In this document: positions 42,752-50,068 of the stretch, one piece after another
Position numbering within the stretch: the first letter of the stretch is position 1
Layout of the letters: every line of letters begins with the position of its first letter
From: Paenibacillus sp. FSL H8-0048
Lineage (GTDB): Bacteria; Bacillota; Bacilli; Paenibacillales; Paenibacillaceae
Assembly: GCF_038002825.1 (NCBI RefSeq)
Contig: NZ_JBBODF010000001.1
Span: 1,612,001-1,676,000, forward strand
Direction of reading: 5' to 3'
DNA: 64,000 nucleotides
Translations under genes and position numbers: made by a program
Notes under the pieces: generated by a model
Database searches by the model: none
Told to the model about the DNA's origin: nothing
Seen by the model: only the letters and a program-made list of their open reading frames with translations

Positions 42752-44329
42752 TTATTCGAACAATGCTTTCTTCTTCTGATAGGTCTCATTCGCCCAGTCG
42801 GTAAGCTTCTGCAGGCCGATGTTCTCCGCATTCTTCAGCATATTCTCATAGGCAGCTACTGCAGCTTCCTCCGATTCAGCCAGATAGATTTTGACCTTCT
42901 CATTCTTGACCATCTCATCGATCTTGGTCTTAATGGTCTTCTCCTGTGAATCCGGCTGGGTCTGGATCAGCCCGATCTCAGGCTTGTAGATGCGGACCGA
43001 CTTCAGATCCATCAGCGCCTGGGTCTTCTGCAGATCAGGCACGTAGGACAGCATTCCCTCTGTGACCCCATCATTATAGAGATACCACCACTTAATGCCG
43101 TTGGTGTTCACAAAGTCGGCATCGGACGGATTGTATTTGAAATCAGGGTGGCCCTCTTCATTCCAGGTCCAGTGCTCTCCTTCGACACCGAACATCGTCA
43201 GCTTCTTGCCTTCATCGCTTGCCAGATACTGAATGAACTTGATTGAGGTCTCGGGGTCCTTGTTCTTCTTGGTGATGAAGGTTCCGGCGAAGCCAAGCCC
43301 GGAGCTGACTACCTTGGCATCCTTCGACAGCACGCTTGGCAGCATTTTGAAGGTGTAGTTGCCTTGATTGTTCTTGATCTTGATGTTATCGGAATCCGCC
43401 GTGGTTACAGTATAGCTGTGGGCAAAAGCCTTGCCGTTCGTGGCATACTGGTCATCGATCTGGTCATTGGCCAGAGCGAAATTCTCAGCCAGGATATAGC
43501 CATTGCGGTACAGGCTGTTCATGAATTTGAAGAAATCGAGCATCTTCGGCTGCTTGATCGCATATTCCACTTTGCCGTCCTGCTCATACCAGCCGTCCAG
43601 CAGCGTCTCTGTGCCGAACTGGGCCAGGAAATACTGCTCGATCCAGTCTTTATCCATGATCAGCGGAACCATATCAGGGTATTTCTCCTTGACCATCCCC
43701 AGCACCTTGACGAAATCGTCCAGGGTCTTAATCGGCGGATTGCCCAATTCCTTCAGAATATCCTCGCGGACCGCGATGCCCGGGTTGCCGTCGCTGCCCA
43801 GAGAATATTTGCTGTTCTTCATCTCCTCCTCGGTAGCGAAGGAGTTGCGTACGGTGTAGAATTTGCCGTCATCCATCGTATGGATGGCAATCCGTGTCTT
43901 GTCGATTTTGAAATCCGGCGCATACTTCTCGATCAGCTCATTCCAGGAATAGGAGAGCTTCGAGTCGGATAAGCGGTCAATATTGGAGTAGGTGAACACC
44001 AGATCAGGCAGATCGCCCGAGGCAATCATCAGCGGGAGCTGCTTGTCATCGGTGGCTACCGTGACCTTCAGCTTCACGCCTGTTTTCTCTGTGATTTTGT
44101 CGGCAACCGGTCCCTTCCATTCCGTTACGGGATACCAAGGCGCATCGATGAAGAGGCTTAGCTCCTTCACCTGTCCGGGCTGGGCGGTTGCATTCCCGCC
44201 TGCGGCGGCGTCCGGGCTGCCGGACGGGGCGGGCTTATCGGTATTTCCCCCGTTACCGCCGCAAGCGGATAACACTACGGCCATTGAGAGTGCGGCTGCC
44301 ACGATCTTGAAGCTTCTGCTTTTGTTCAA
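42752..44329 (-). CDS. LplA-like solute-binding lipoprotein (CUT1 importer)
   Basis: A 525-residue extracellular binding protein. The TTG at 44329 with GGAGGG upstream is the start; the frame to 44386 lacks support. The signal and lipobox are AAALSMAVVLSACGG, followed by a Gly/Pro/Ala-rich linker. The large two-lobe fold with PWYPVTEWKGPVADKITEKTGVKLKV and DLPDLVFTYSNIDRL is typical of LplA/YtcQ-type oligosaccharide receptors. It is third in the operon with the LplC- and LplB-like permeases. Confidence 0.92.
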   Translation of the reverse strand: MNKSRSFKIVAAALSMAVVLSACGGNGGNTDKPAPSGSPDAAAGGNATAQPGQVKELSLFIDAPWYPVTEWKGPVADKITEKTGVKLKVTVATDDKQLPLMIASGDLPDLVFTYSNIDRLSDSKLSYSWNELIEKYAPDFKIDKTRIAIHTMDDGKFYTVRNSFATEEEMKNSKYSLGSDGNPGIAVREDILKELGNPPIKTLDDFVKVLGMVKEKYPDMVPLIMDKDWIEQYFLAQFGTETLLDGWYEQDGKVEYAIKQPKMLDFFKFMNSLYRNGYILAENFALANDQIDDQYATNGKAFAHSYTVTTADSDNIKIKNNQGNYTFKMLPSVLSKDAKVVSSGLGFAGTFITKKNKDPETSIKFIQYLASDEGKKLTMFGVEGEHWTWNEEGHPDFKYNPSDADFVNTNGIKWWYLYNDGVTEGMLSYVPDLQKTQALMDLKSVRIYKPEIGLIQTQPDSQEKTIKTKIDEMVKNEKVKIYLAESEEAAVAAYENMLKNAENIGLQKLTDWANETYQKKKALFE

Positions 44330-44398
44330 GCGAATCCCTCCATGATTGAAATAATGAGCTGTATGAGCGATGGAACATTTGAACACTGAGGTACTGTC

Positions 44399-45280
44399 CT
44401 AGCCTTTTACCGAACCCAGCATGATTCCATGTACGAAATACTTCTGCAAGAACGGGTACACACAGATAATCGGCACAATCGACACGACCATTGAGGTCAC
44501 CTGTAAGGAAAAGCTGGTCACCCCCGCCGAGGCGCTGTTCGCCACCGCAATGGAATCCATCGGGGAGTTACTCTTGTTGATGACCTCCATCATGCGGAAG
44601 GCCAGCGTGCGCAGCTCCTCGGACTGGACGAAATAGGCTGAATCCAGCCAGGAGTTCCATTGCCCGACCCCCATGAACAAGGCCATTGTCGCCAGTACCG
44701 GCGTCGAGACCGGCAGGATAATCCGGAAGAATATCGTAAGCTCCCCGGCCCCGTCCATATGCGCTGACTCTTTTAGCTCACCGGGAATTTCACGGAAGAA
44801 TGAGATCGCAATGAGCAGGAAGAACGTGCTGAGCATGGACGGGACAATGTAGACGGCGAACGAATTGAGAAGGCCCAGTGAACGCAGCACCACATAATAA
44901 GGAATCAGTCCGCCGGAGAAGTACATAGCGAATACAATCACTGTGAAATAGACCTTGCTGAACAACAGATCCCGGTGTGATAAGCCGTAGGCGACAATGC
45001 TGGTCAGCAGCAGTCCGAGCAAGGTACCGGAGACGGTCCGCAGTACGCTCACCAGGAAGGCCCGCACCCATTTGGGATCATCCATGAACATCCTGTAATT
45101 CTCAAGGGTGAAGTTCCGGGGCCACAGGTACACCCCGCCAAGCAACGAATCTGAGCCTTTATTAAATGATGCTATTAACACATAATAGAACGGGTACAGC
45201 ATAGTAAGCATGATAATGAACAAGGCTGCATAAATCACGCTGTCAAACACTAAATCCTTCTGTCTCTGGCTCTTGAGCAT
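44399..45280 (-). CDS. LplC-like carbohydrate ABC permease
   Basis: A 293-residue CUT1 permease with six helices. Seen: VIYAALFIIMLTMLYPFYYVLIASFN at the N-terminus and the EAA loop GELKESAHMDGAGELTIFFRIILPVSTPVLA, which contacts the ATPase. It forms a heterodimer with the LplB-like permease 17 bases upstream. No ATPase gene is present, so a shared MsmX-type ATPase encoded elsewhere is expected. Confidence 0.93.
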   Translation of the reverse strand: MLKSQRQKDLVFDSVIYAALFIIMLTMLYPFYYVLIASFNKGSDSLLGGVYLWPRNFTLENYRMFMDDPKWVRAFLVSVLRTVSGTLLGLLLTSIVAYGLSHRDLLFSKVYFTVIVFAMYFSGGLIPYYVVLRSLGLLNSFAVYIVPSMLSTFFLLIAISFFREIPGELKESAHMDGAGELTIFFRIILPVSTPVLATMALFMGVGQWNSWLDSAYFVQSEELRTLAFRMMEVINKSNSPMDSIAVANSASAGVTSFSLQVTSMVVSIVPIICVYPFLQKYFVHGIMLGSVKG

Positions 45281-45297
45281 AGCCTTCCCTCCTCTCT

Positions 45298-46281
45298 CTA
45301 AAACAGACTGGAGCCCGATACCCGCTTGGCAATATAGTTACTGGAGAAAATCAGCGCTACCGAGATCACCGATTGAATTAAATCGATCGCTGCTGCATAG
45401 GAGAACCGTCCGTCACTTAAGCCTACCCTGAATGCGTAGGTCTGGACGATCTCAGAGGTGGGATTATTAATGCTGTTGCCGAACAGGTAGGCCTGCTCGA
45501 AGTTGGAGCCGACCAGTCCGCCGCCGAGAATGCTCCCGATGGTCAGTACCAGGACAACTACGATGGTTCCCTTCATCCCCGGCAGGGTAATATAGCGGAT
45601 TCGCGCCAGCCTGCCAGCACCGTCAATCTCTGCGGCCTCATAGAGCGAGGGGCTAATCCCCGATATTGCAGCCAGAAAAATAATCGTCCACCAGCCCATC
45701 TCCTTCCAGACCGCGCTACCTACCGCCAGCCCCCAGAAGTAGTTAGGACTGGTCAGGAAACCGAGTGGTTCATCCACAAATCCCATCGCCAGCAGCGCCT
45801 TATTGACGACACCGACATCGGTGGACAGGAAGGCATACGATACGCCGACCACCACGACCCAGGAGATGAAATGCGGCAGATAGCTGATCGTCTGCACGAA
45901 CCGCTTGAAGGCCATGTGCTTCACTTCGTTCAGCATAATCGCCAGCAGGATCGGCGCCGGGAAGGCAAAGATGACCTTCAGCAGACTAAGAACCAGCGTA
46001 TTGCGGACCAGCTTGCCGAACTGATAGTCATGGACGAATTCATCGAAATACCTCAGCCCGACCCAGTCACTCGTGAAGATTCCCTTGATGCCGCTGGAGA
46101 TGCTGTAATCCTTGAACGCCATCAGAATGCCGAACATCGGAGTATACGCGAAGATCAGCAGATAAACCATGCCTAGTCCAACGAACAAATGCAGTACTTT
46201 CTGTTTTTTAAACCGCTTCCATAAAAACGACCGCCGGCCTCCGCCGGTTCCAGGACTTCTTGGCTGTGTTTCCAATTCCAT
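45298..46281 (-). CDS. LplB-like carbohydrate ABC permease
   Basis: A 327-residue CUT1 permease, first in the operon. Seen: KKQKVLHLFVGLGMVYLLIFAYTPMFGILMAFKDYS, characteristic of the LplB group, and the EAA loop SPSLYEAAEIDGAGRLARIRYITLPGMKG. It pairs with the LplC-like permease for uptake of oligosaccharides received by the lipoprotein. A cre-like site lies 67-80 bases upstream. Confidence 0.93.
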   Translation of the reverse strand: MELETQPRSPGTGGGRRSFLWKRFKKQKVLHLFVGLGMVYLLIFAYTPMFGILMAFKDYSISSGIKGIFTSDWVGLRYFDEFVHDYQFGKLVRNTLVLSLLKVIFAFPAPILLAIMLNEVKHMAFKRFVQTISYLPHFISWVVVVGVSYAFLSTDVGVVNKALLAMGFVDEPLGFLTSPNYFWGLAVGSAVWKEMGWWTIIFLAAISGISPSLYEAAEIDGAGRLARIRYITLPGMKGTIVVVLVLTIGSILGGGLVGSNFEQAYLFGNSINNPTSEIVQTYAFRVGLSDGRFSYAAAIDLIQSVISVALIFSSNYIAKRVSGSSLF

Positions 46282-46347
46282 ATGCGCTCCTCCCTCGTAC
46301 CTTTAGTTTACCTGCAAGCGGCGGGGCGCCGTAAGTTCACATTCTTA

Positions 46348-46361
46348 AGAAAGCGTTGTCA
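46348..46361. promoter_or_regulatory. Candidate cre site upstream of the LplBCA-like operon
   Basis: AGAAAGCGTTGTCA fits the CcpA consensus TGWAANCGNTNWCA at 13 of 14 positions (first base differs). It lies 67-80 bases before the LplB-like start codon. Confidence 0.55.
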
Positions 46362-46424
46362 TTTTTGAATACGCTTCCTTTGTTTATTTGTTGTATTCGT
46401 CTTATAGTATAGAAGACAGACTTA

Positions 46425-46640
46425 AGATTTGAACTTGAAGCTTGGTCGTCACTGCGGTGAACATTTGGACTTCCGGCCGCTGTTGTCTTTGGATTTCCTG
46501 ATTGTAACCGCTCTTCGCGGTAGAAATCCGGTGACTAGCTGATGCTTACGATGCGAGCTTTCCTGCGGAAAGCTTTCAGGCGGTCGCTACCGCTCCTACA
46601 GTTCCAAATTTCCCCTCCGCTTCTTTTTGCTTTTCGTTAA
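46425..46640. repeat. Structured repeat, copy 2
   Basis: Same core as 33219-33476, in the same orientation, with 61 identical bases at 46523-46583. The left end AGATTTGAACTTGAAG matches the inverse of copy 1's right end; a matching right end is not clear. The ACCGC/GCGGT stem keeps its arms while the loop changes. It lies between the LplB-like operon and the divergent AraC gene, in a 415-bp gap without other genes. Confidence 0.6.
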
Positions 46641-46696
46641 TTTCTTTAGTGCTTCTAATAACAGAAGCTCTAAGATGAAAGATACAGGTGCCGACT

Positions 46697-47533
46697 ATGA
46701 ACTCTATGGAATACGGACACAGTGAAGGTCCAATAGTAAAAGGGAACGGGTACAAGCCCCCCAATCTGCATAGATGGGGACCCGGCGTCCGGGATGTATA
46801 TGCGCTGCATTATATCGTAAGCGGCAGAGGTTACTTGAAGACCGGCCAGGCGGTATACCCTGTGGAGACGGGCGAGAGCTTTATGATTTTTCCGCAGACG
46901 GAGGTGTATTATTATCCTGATCCGCAGGACCCGTGGGCGTATTGCTGGATTGAATTCAGCGGGGCGGAGGCTCTGCGCTTGCTTGCTATGATTCATATCT
47001 CACCGGAGCAGCCCGTTGTAACGGCCGCCCCGCAGGATTTCAGGGTTATGTTCGAGCAGGTCAAGGGGTATCAACAGGAGCCGTATGTAAGGGAGCGCTC
47101 GGATGCGGCGCTTCATCTGCTGCTGTCGTATTACATGGAGTATTATCCGAGTGAGCAGGCCAGTCTCAAGAAGGACTATGTAGGGTCAGCGAAGGCCTAT
47201 ATTGAGAGTAACTATTGGAAGTCTTCCTTGTCGGTGCAGGATGTGGTGGTCTATGTGACGATTGAGCGCAGTTACCTGTTCCGGCTGTTCAAAAAAGAGA
47301 CAGGCCTCTCCATCTCCGGCTACCTGACCACCGTACGCATCCGGCGGGCCTGCGAGCTGCTGGCGGAGTCGCGGCTGTCGGTGAAGTCATTGTCTTACTC
47401 GGTCGGCTACCACGACCCGCTGTACTTCTCGAAGATATTCAAAAAGGTTACTTCTTACACGCCGTCACAGTACAGAAAGGTGTATAGGGAGGGGACGGTT
47501 TCCCTTCCAACGGCGGATGGGGGTGGGGCGTGA
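46697..47533 (+). CDS. AraC-family regulator with cupin sensor domain
   Basis: A 278-residue regulator. The start at 46697 (MNSMEYGHSEG) follows AGGTG by 6 bases; a GTG at 46688 is alternative. The N-terminal cupin arm (VYALHYIVSGRGYLKTGQAVYPVETGESFMIFPQTEVYYYPD) would bind a sugar. The C-terminal AraC domain is SLSVQDVVVYVTIERSYLFRLFKKETGLSISGYL then KSLSYSVGYHDPLYFSKIFKKVTSYTPSQYRK. It is divergent from the LplBCA-like operon and probably controls it. Confidence 0.92.
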   Translation: MNSMEYGHSEGPIVKGNGYKPPNLHRWGPGVRDVYALHYIVSGRGYLKTGQAVYPVETGESFMIFPQTEVYYYPDPQDPWAYCWIEFSGAEALRLLAMIHISPEQPVVTAAPQDFRVMFEQVKGYQQEPYVRERSDAALHLLLSYYMEYYPSEQASLKKDYVGSAKAYIESNYWKSSLSVQDVVVYVTIERSYLFRLFKKETGLSISGYLTTVRIRRACELLAESRLSVKSLSYSVGYHDPLYFSKIFKKVTSYTPSQYRKVYREGTVSLPTADGGGA

Positions 47534-47580
47534 GAATGGCGGGTGCGGGGAGAAGCTGCCTGTGCGGTGAGCGTTGGCGG

Positions 47581-47865
47581 GCGCAATGTAATCGGTTTTC
47601 CGATTACATTTCCGTCCACACCTCCCGTCCGGCGCAATGTGATCGGTTTTCCGATTACATTTCCGTCCACACCTCCCGTCCGGCGCAATGTGATCGGTTT
47701 TCCGATTACATTTCCGTCCACACCACCCATCCGGCCCATTGTAATCGGTTTTCCGATTACATTTCCGGCTACACCACCCATCCGGCGCAATGTGATCGGT
47801 TTTCCGATTACATTTCCGGCTACACCTCCCACCCGGCCCATTGTAATCGGTTTTCCGATTACATT
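47581..47865 (+). repeat. Array of 5.6 hairpin units with exact 51-bp period
   Basis: Units start at 47581, 47632, 47683, 47734, 47785 and 47836. Each has arms AATGTAATCGG and CCGATTACATT (minor variants) around TTTT, then about 25 bases of conserved linker rich in CCC. Units 2, 3 and 5 carry G for A in the left arm, which keeps a G-U pair in plus-strand RNA. All frames are open because 51 is a multiple of 3. It lies between the convergent AraC and nuclease-like genes. Confidence 0.9.
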
Positions 47866-47881
47866 CAGGTGACGCTGTTTT

Positions 47882-48520
47882 TCAGACCAGATCTGGACTT
47901 TGAATTGCACCTATGTACTCGTAGTATGTAACTCGTGGAGATATCTCTCTCGCTACAGGTCGGAATTTCCTCTTATCCACCAGCATACGGCTGTATTTAA
48001 TAATTGTGGTGTAGTGTAGCTCAAGCTCTCGCGCAGCATCGCCGGGACGAAGGACACGATAGTTACGGATAGCTAACCTCATCAAATCCCGTTCAATTCT
48101 GGAATATGATTTCTCAGTGCTACTATTAGCCGTTCCTGCCAACAAATAAGGAGACATAACGTTCCGCAGCGTGGAGAGGACGAAAGACGGATTCTCTTTC
48201 ATCTCATCCAGCGAGATATAGAGAACCATGTAGTCCTGGGATTGCAGGAAGAGACCGCGATTCAAGTCCATCCGGTATTTGCTCCGGTCCGTTCCATGCG
48301 ATCCGTAATCCATAATCTCAAATGCAACACGCGAAGAACCAACCTTCCACAGTAAATCGATAAAATAGGATCTGCCGCGCCAGTCCTTAACTTCATATTC
48401 AGGATGGAGTCCGTTAAAATGTCCGGTAAGCGGCCACCATACACATTCAACAAATAGGCGGTTACCATAGCTATGCCCCCGCTTAAGTGCATCGAGCCGC
48501 TCCCCCTTTCTTCGTTTCAA
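47882..48520 (-). CDS. PD-(D/E)XK (DUF559/Vsr-like) nuclease domain with C-terminal helix-turn-helix
   Basis: About 212 residues. The middle reads YFIDLLWKVGSSRVAFEIMDYGSHG, then RMDLNRGLFLQSQDYMVLYIS, the D...E-x-x-D...H and D-x-x-R plan of DUF559/Vsr-type endonuclease-like folds. The end (about 155-200) is a winged helix: LRPGDAARELELHYTTIIKYSRMLVDKRKFRP. The start is uncertain: TTG at 48520 lacks an RBS and the frame extends a few codons upstream without ATG. It is directly flanked by hairpin repeats on both sides. Function unknown; the nuclease assignment is by motif only. Confidence 0.6.
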   Translation of the reverse strand: MKRRKGERLDALKRGHSYGNRLFVECVWWPLTGHFNGLHPEYEVKDWRGRSYFIDLLWKVGSSRVAFEIMDYGSHGTDRSKYRMDLNRGLFLQSQDYMVLYISLDEMKENPSFVLSTLRNVMSPYLLAGTANSSTEKSYSRIERDLMRLAIRNYRVLRPGDAARELELHYTTIIKYSRMLVDKRKFRPVAREISPRVTYYEYIGAIQSPDLV

Positions 48521-48604
48521 ATGCTTGCTTAACCATTAGTCATGTTCTTCTGTAAACCCCACTCTAATTCCCCCGCTCAGCTAATGAGATTAATCTCTAA
48601 ACGC

Positions 48605-48640
48605 ACAAAACCCCGCCTCCTTCTGCAAGAGAAGAGAGCG
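48605..48640. terminator. Imperfect GC-rich stem-loop
   Basis: The CCCCGC and GCGGGG arms enclose TCT/AGA pairs. It lies upstream of the nuclease-like gene. No T-run follows closely, so its role as a terminator is uncertain. Confidence 0.35.
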
Positions 48641-48744
48641 GGGCATTCTTTGCCACGTTTAATATATCTATTACTAGTGTGCCACTTTTGCTCAGCGAAA
48701 GCAAGATGAAGATCACAAAACGCCTTACGATCCAACTGCACACT

Positions 48745-48828
48745 GCCCATTGTATTCGGTTTTTCGCATACATTCGATCCCCCCCCCACCTCCGCACTGC
48801 CCATTGCATTCGGTTTTTCGCATACATT
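48745..48828 (+). repeat. Two CGGTTTT-type hairpin units, 54 bp apart
   Basis: Units 48745-48774 and 48799-48828 read GCCCATTGTATTCGG / GCCCATTGCATTCGG, followed by TTTTTCGCATACATT. They share the TGTAT-CG/CG-ATACA dyad plan and T-rich loop with the array at 47581-47865. With that array they bracket the nuclease-like gene. The 48521-48939 gap holds no other gene. Confidence 0.7.
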
Positions 48829-48864
48829 TGGCCCGCGCGATTCTACACTACCCCTCCCACCAAA

Positions 48865-48902
48865 AAAGGGCTGCTCCCGGCGCATTACGCCATGGGAGCA
48901 GA
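48865..48902 (-). terminator. Intrinsic terminator of the xylanolytic operon
   Basis: On the minus strand, CTGCTCCC and GGGAGCAG pair around a 15-base loop and are followed by CCCTTTTTT. It lies 40-75 bases past the xylanase stop. Confidence 0.85.
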
Positions 48903-48939
48903 CCTTAAGTAATGTTACATACCTCGTGCCTGTCTCAGC

Positions 48940-50028
48940 TTACTCGGCCGGAGCGGGTTCCAGCACCGGCTGGAGGTCGAGCTGAGGGTCTGGCTCAACC
49001 ACACTGTCCGGTTGGATCAGACTGTCAGTGATCGTGAGGTCCTGGGCGTCAGTGGTTTCCATCAGGGCTGATGAGCCGCCCAGATATTGCTTCAGCCACT
49101 TCAGGGCAGGGCGCTCTGTGCCGTTGGAATTCACCAGATGGGTACCCGATGCCCAGGTCTGATTCTGGATGTAGCCCCACAGGGTTACGCCCTTAACGGA
49201 AGGATGGTTCCAGAGCACAGGGAATTTCTGTTGGTATCTGGCAAGCTGGGTGTTGTCATCACCGGTAATATCCAGCTCGGAGACATAGATAGGCAGGCCT
49301 GTAGCAGCAAGCTTATTGAGCACGGTATTCATAGTGGAGACGCTGACGTTATCCATATTGAAGTAGTGGCACTGAATGCCGATTCCGTCAATCAGTCCTC
49401 TGGATTTCAGGATATTGATAATGTTCACGTACTTGTCGGCTGCACTGGGGTCACCGATAATGCCGTATTCATTGATCAGCAGCTTGGAATTCGGAAACGC
49501 CGCACGGGCTTGCTGGAAGGACCAGATGACCCAATCCCAGCCGGTGCTTCCGTCGCCGCCGATGGCATTACGGTACGAGGGCTTGGCATGCAGCGGTTCA
49601 TTGACAACATCCACGAAGGCTGATTTTGCCGCATAACGCTGCCCTGCCTGAGTAATGAATGAGCTGATCTCCGCCTTCTGCTCCGCTGCCGGTAAGCCGG
49701 CGACCCAGTTAGGCTCCTGGCTTCCCCAGACCAGGGTATGGAACTTAAACGGGATGTTTTTGCTAATCGCATAGTTATAGATCATGTCCGCATTGCCCCA
49801 GTTCATCTGGTTGCGATTGCCTTCAATGGCTCCCCATTTGGTGCCGTTCTCAGGGGTGACCTGATTCCAATAGGTGGTGAAGTTACTTGGTGCACTGCCT
49901 GCAATGATATTCCCCAGGAACTTCGATCCATTGGTAATTGCTGCGCTGGCATTGCCTGCCATCACAGAGGTGAGCAGGACACTCGCTAGGGCGAGCCCGC
50001 CCACAACCTTTTTAATTCTGTTCTTCAA
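48940..50028 (-). CDS. GH10 endo-1,4-beta-xylanase, secreted
   Basis: A 363-residue secreted xylanase. The TTG at 50028 follows AGGAGATGTATTCAA; the signal peptide is LKNRIKKVVGGLALASVLLTSVMAGNASA. GH10 features: WGAIEGNRNQMNW, HTLVWGSQEPNW, acid/base Glu in VDVVNEPLHA (about 140) and nucleophile Glu in YVSELDIT (about 245). The catalytic domain has no carbohydrate-binding module and ends with an unusual acidic, Pro-rich 40-residue tail. It cleaves the xylan backbone. It is last in the operon, 40 bases after the GH43 gene. Confidence 0.95.
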   Translation of the reverse strand: MKNRIKKVVGGLALASVLLTSVMAGNASAAITNGSKFLGNIIAGSAPSNFTTYWNQVTPENGTKWGAIEGNRNQMNWGNADMIYNYAISKNIPFKFHTLVWGSQEPNWVAGLPAAEQKAEISSFITQAGQRYAAKSAFVDVVNEPLHAKPSYRNAIGGDGSTGWDWVIWSFQQARAAFPNSKLLINEYGIIGDPSAADKYVNIINILKSRGLIDGIGIQCHYFNMDNVSVSTMNTVLNKLAATGLPIYVSELDITGDDNTQLARYQQKFPVLWNHPSVKGVTLWGYIQNQTWASGTHLVNSNGTERPALKWLKQYLGGSSALMETTDAQDLTITDSLIQPDSVVEPDPQLDLQPVLEPAPAE

Positions 50029-50068
50029 TTGAATACATCTCCTTTTTCTTAATGGACTTAAAGCGCAC

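Noticed and set aside
47581..47865. CRISPR array
   Set aside because: The linkers between palindromes are conserved copies rather than unique spacers, and no cas genes are present.
47455..47931. Open frames across the hairpin array on both strands encoding 17-residue repeats
   Set aside because: The 51-bp period is a multiple of three and the unit lacks stops, so several frames stay open together. No RBS and no consistent single frame; treated as non-coding repeat.
48262..48492. Frame with an apparent GGGGGAG RBS inside the nuclease-like gene
   Set aside because: The product looks like a shadow of the overlapping frame, whose motifs are coherent; the RBS match may be chance.
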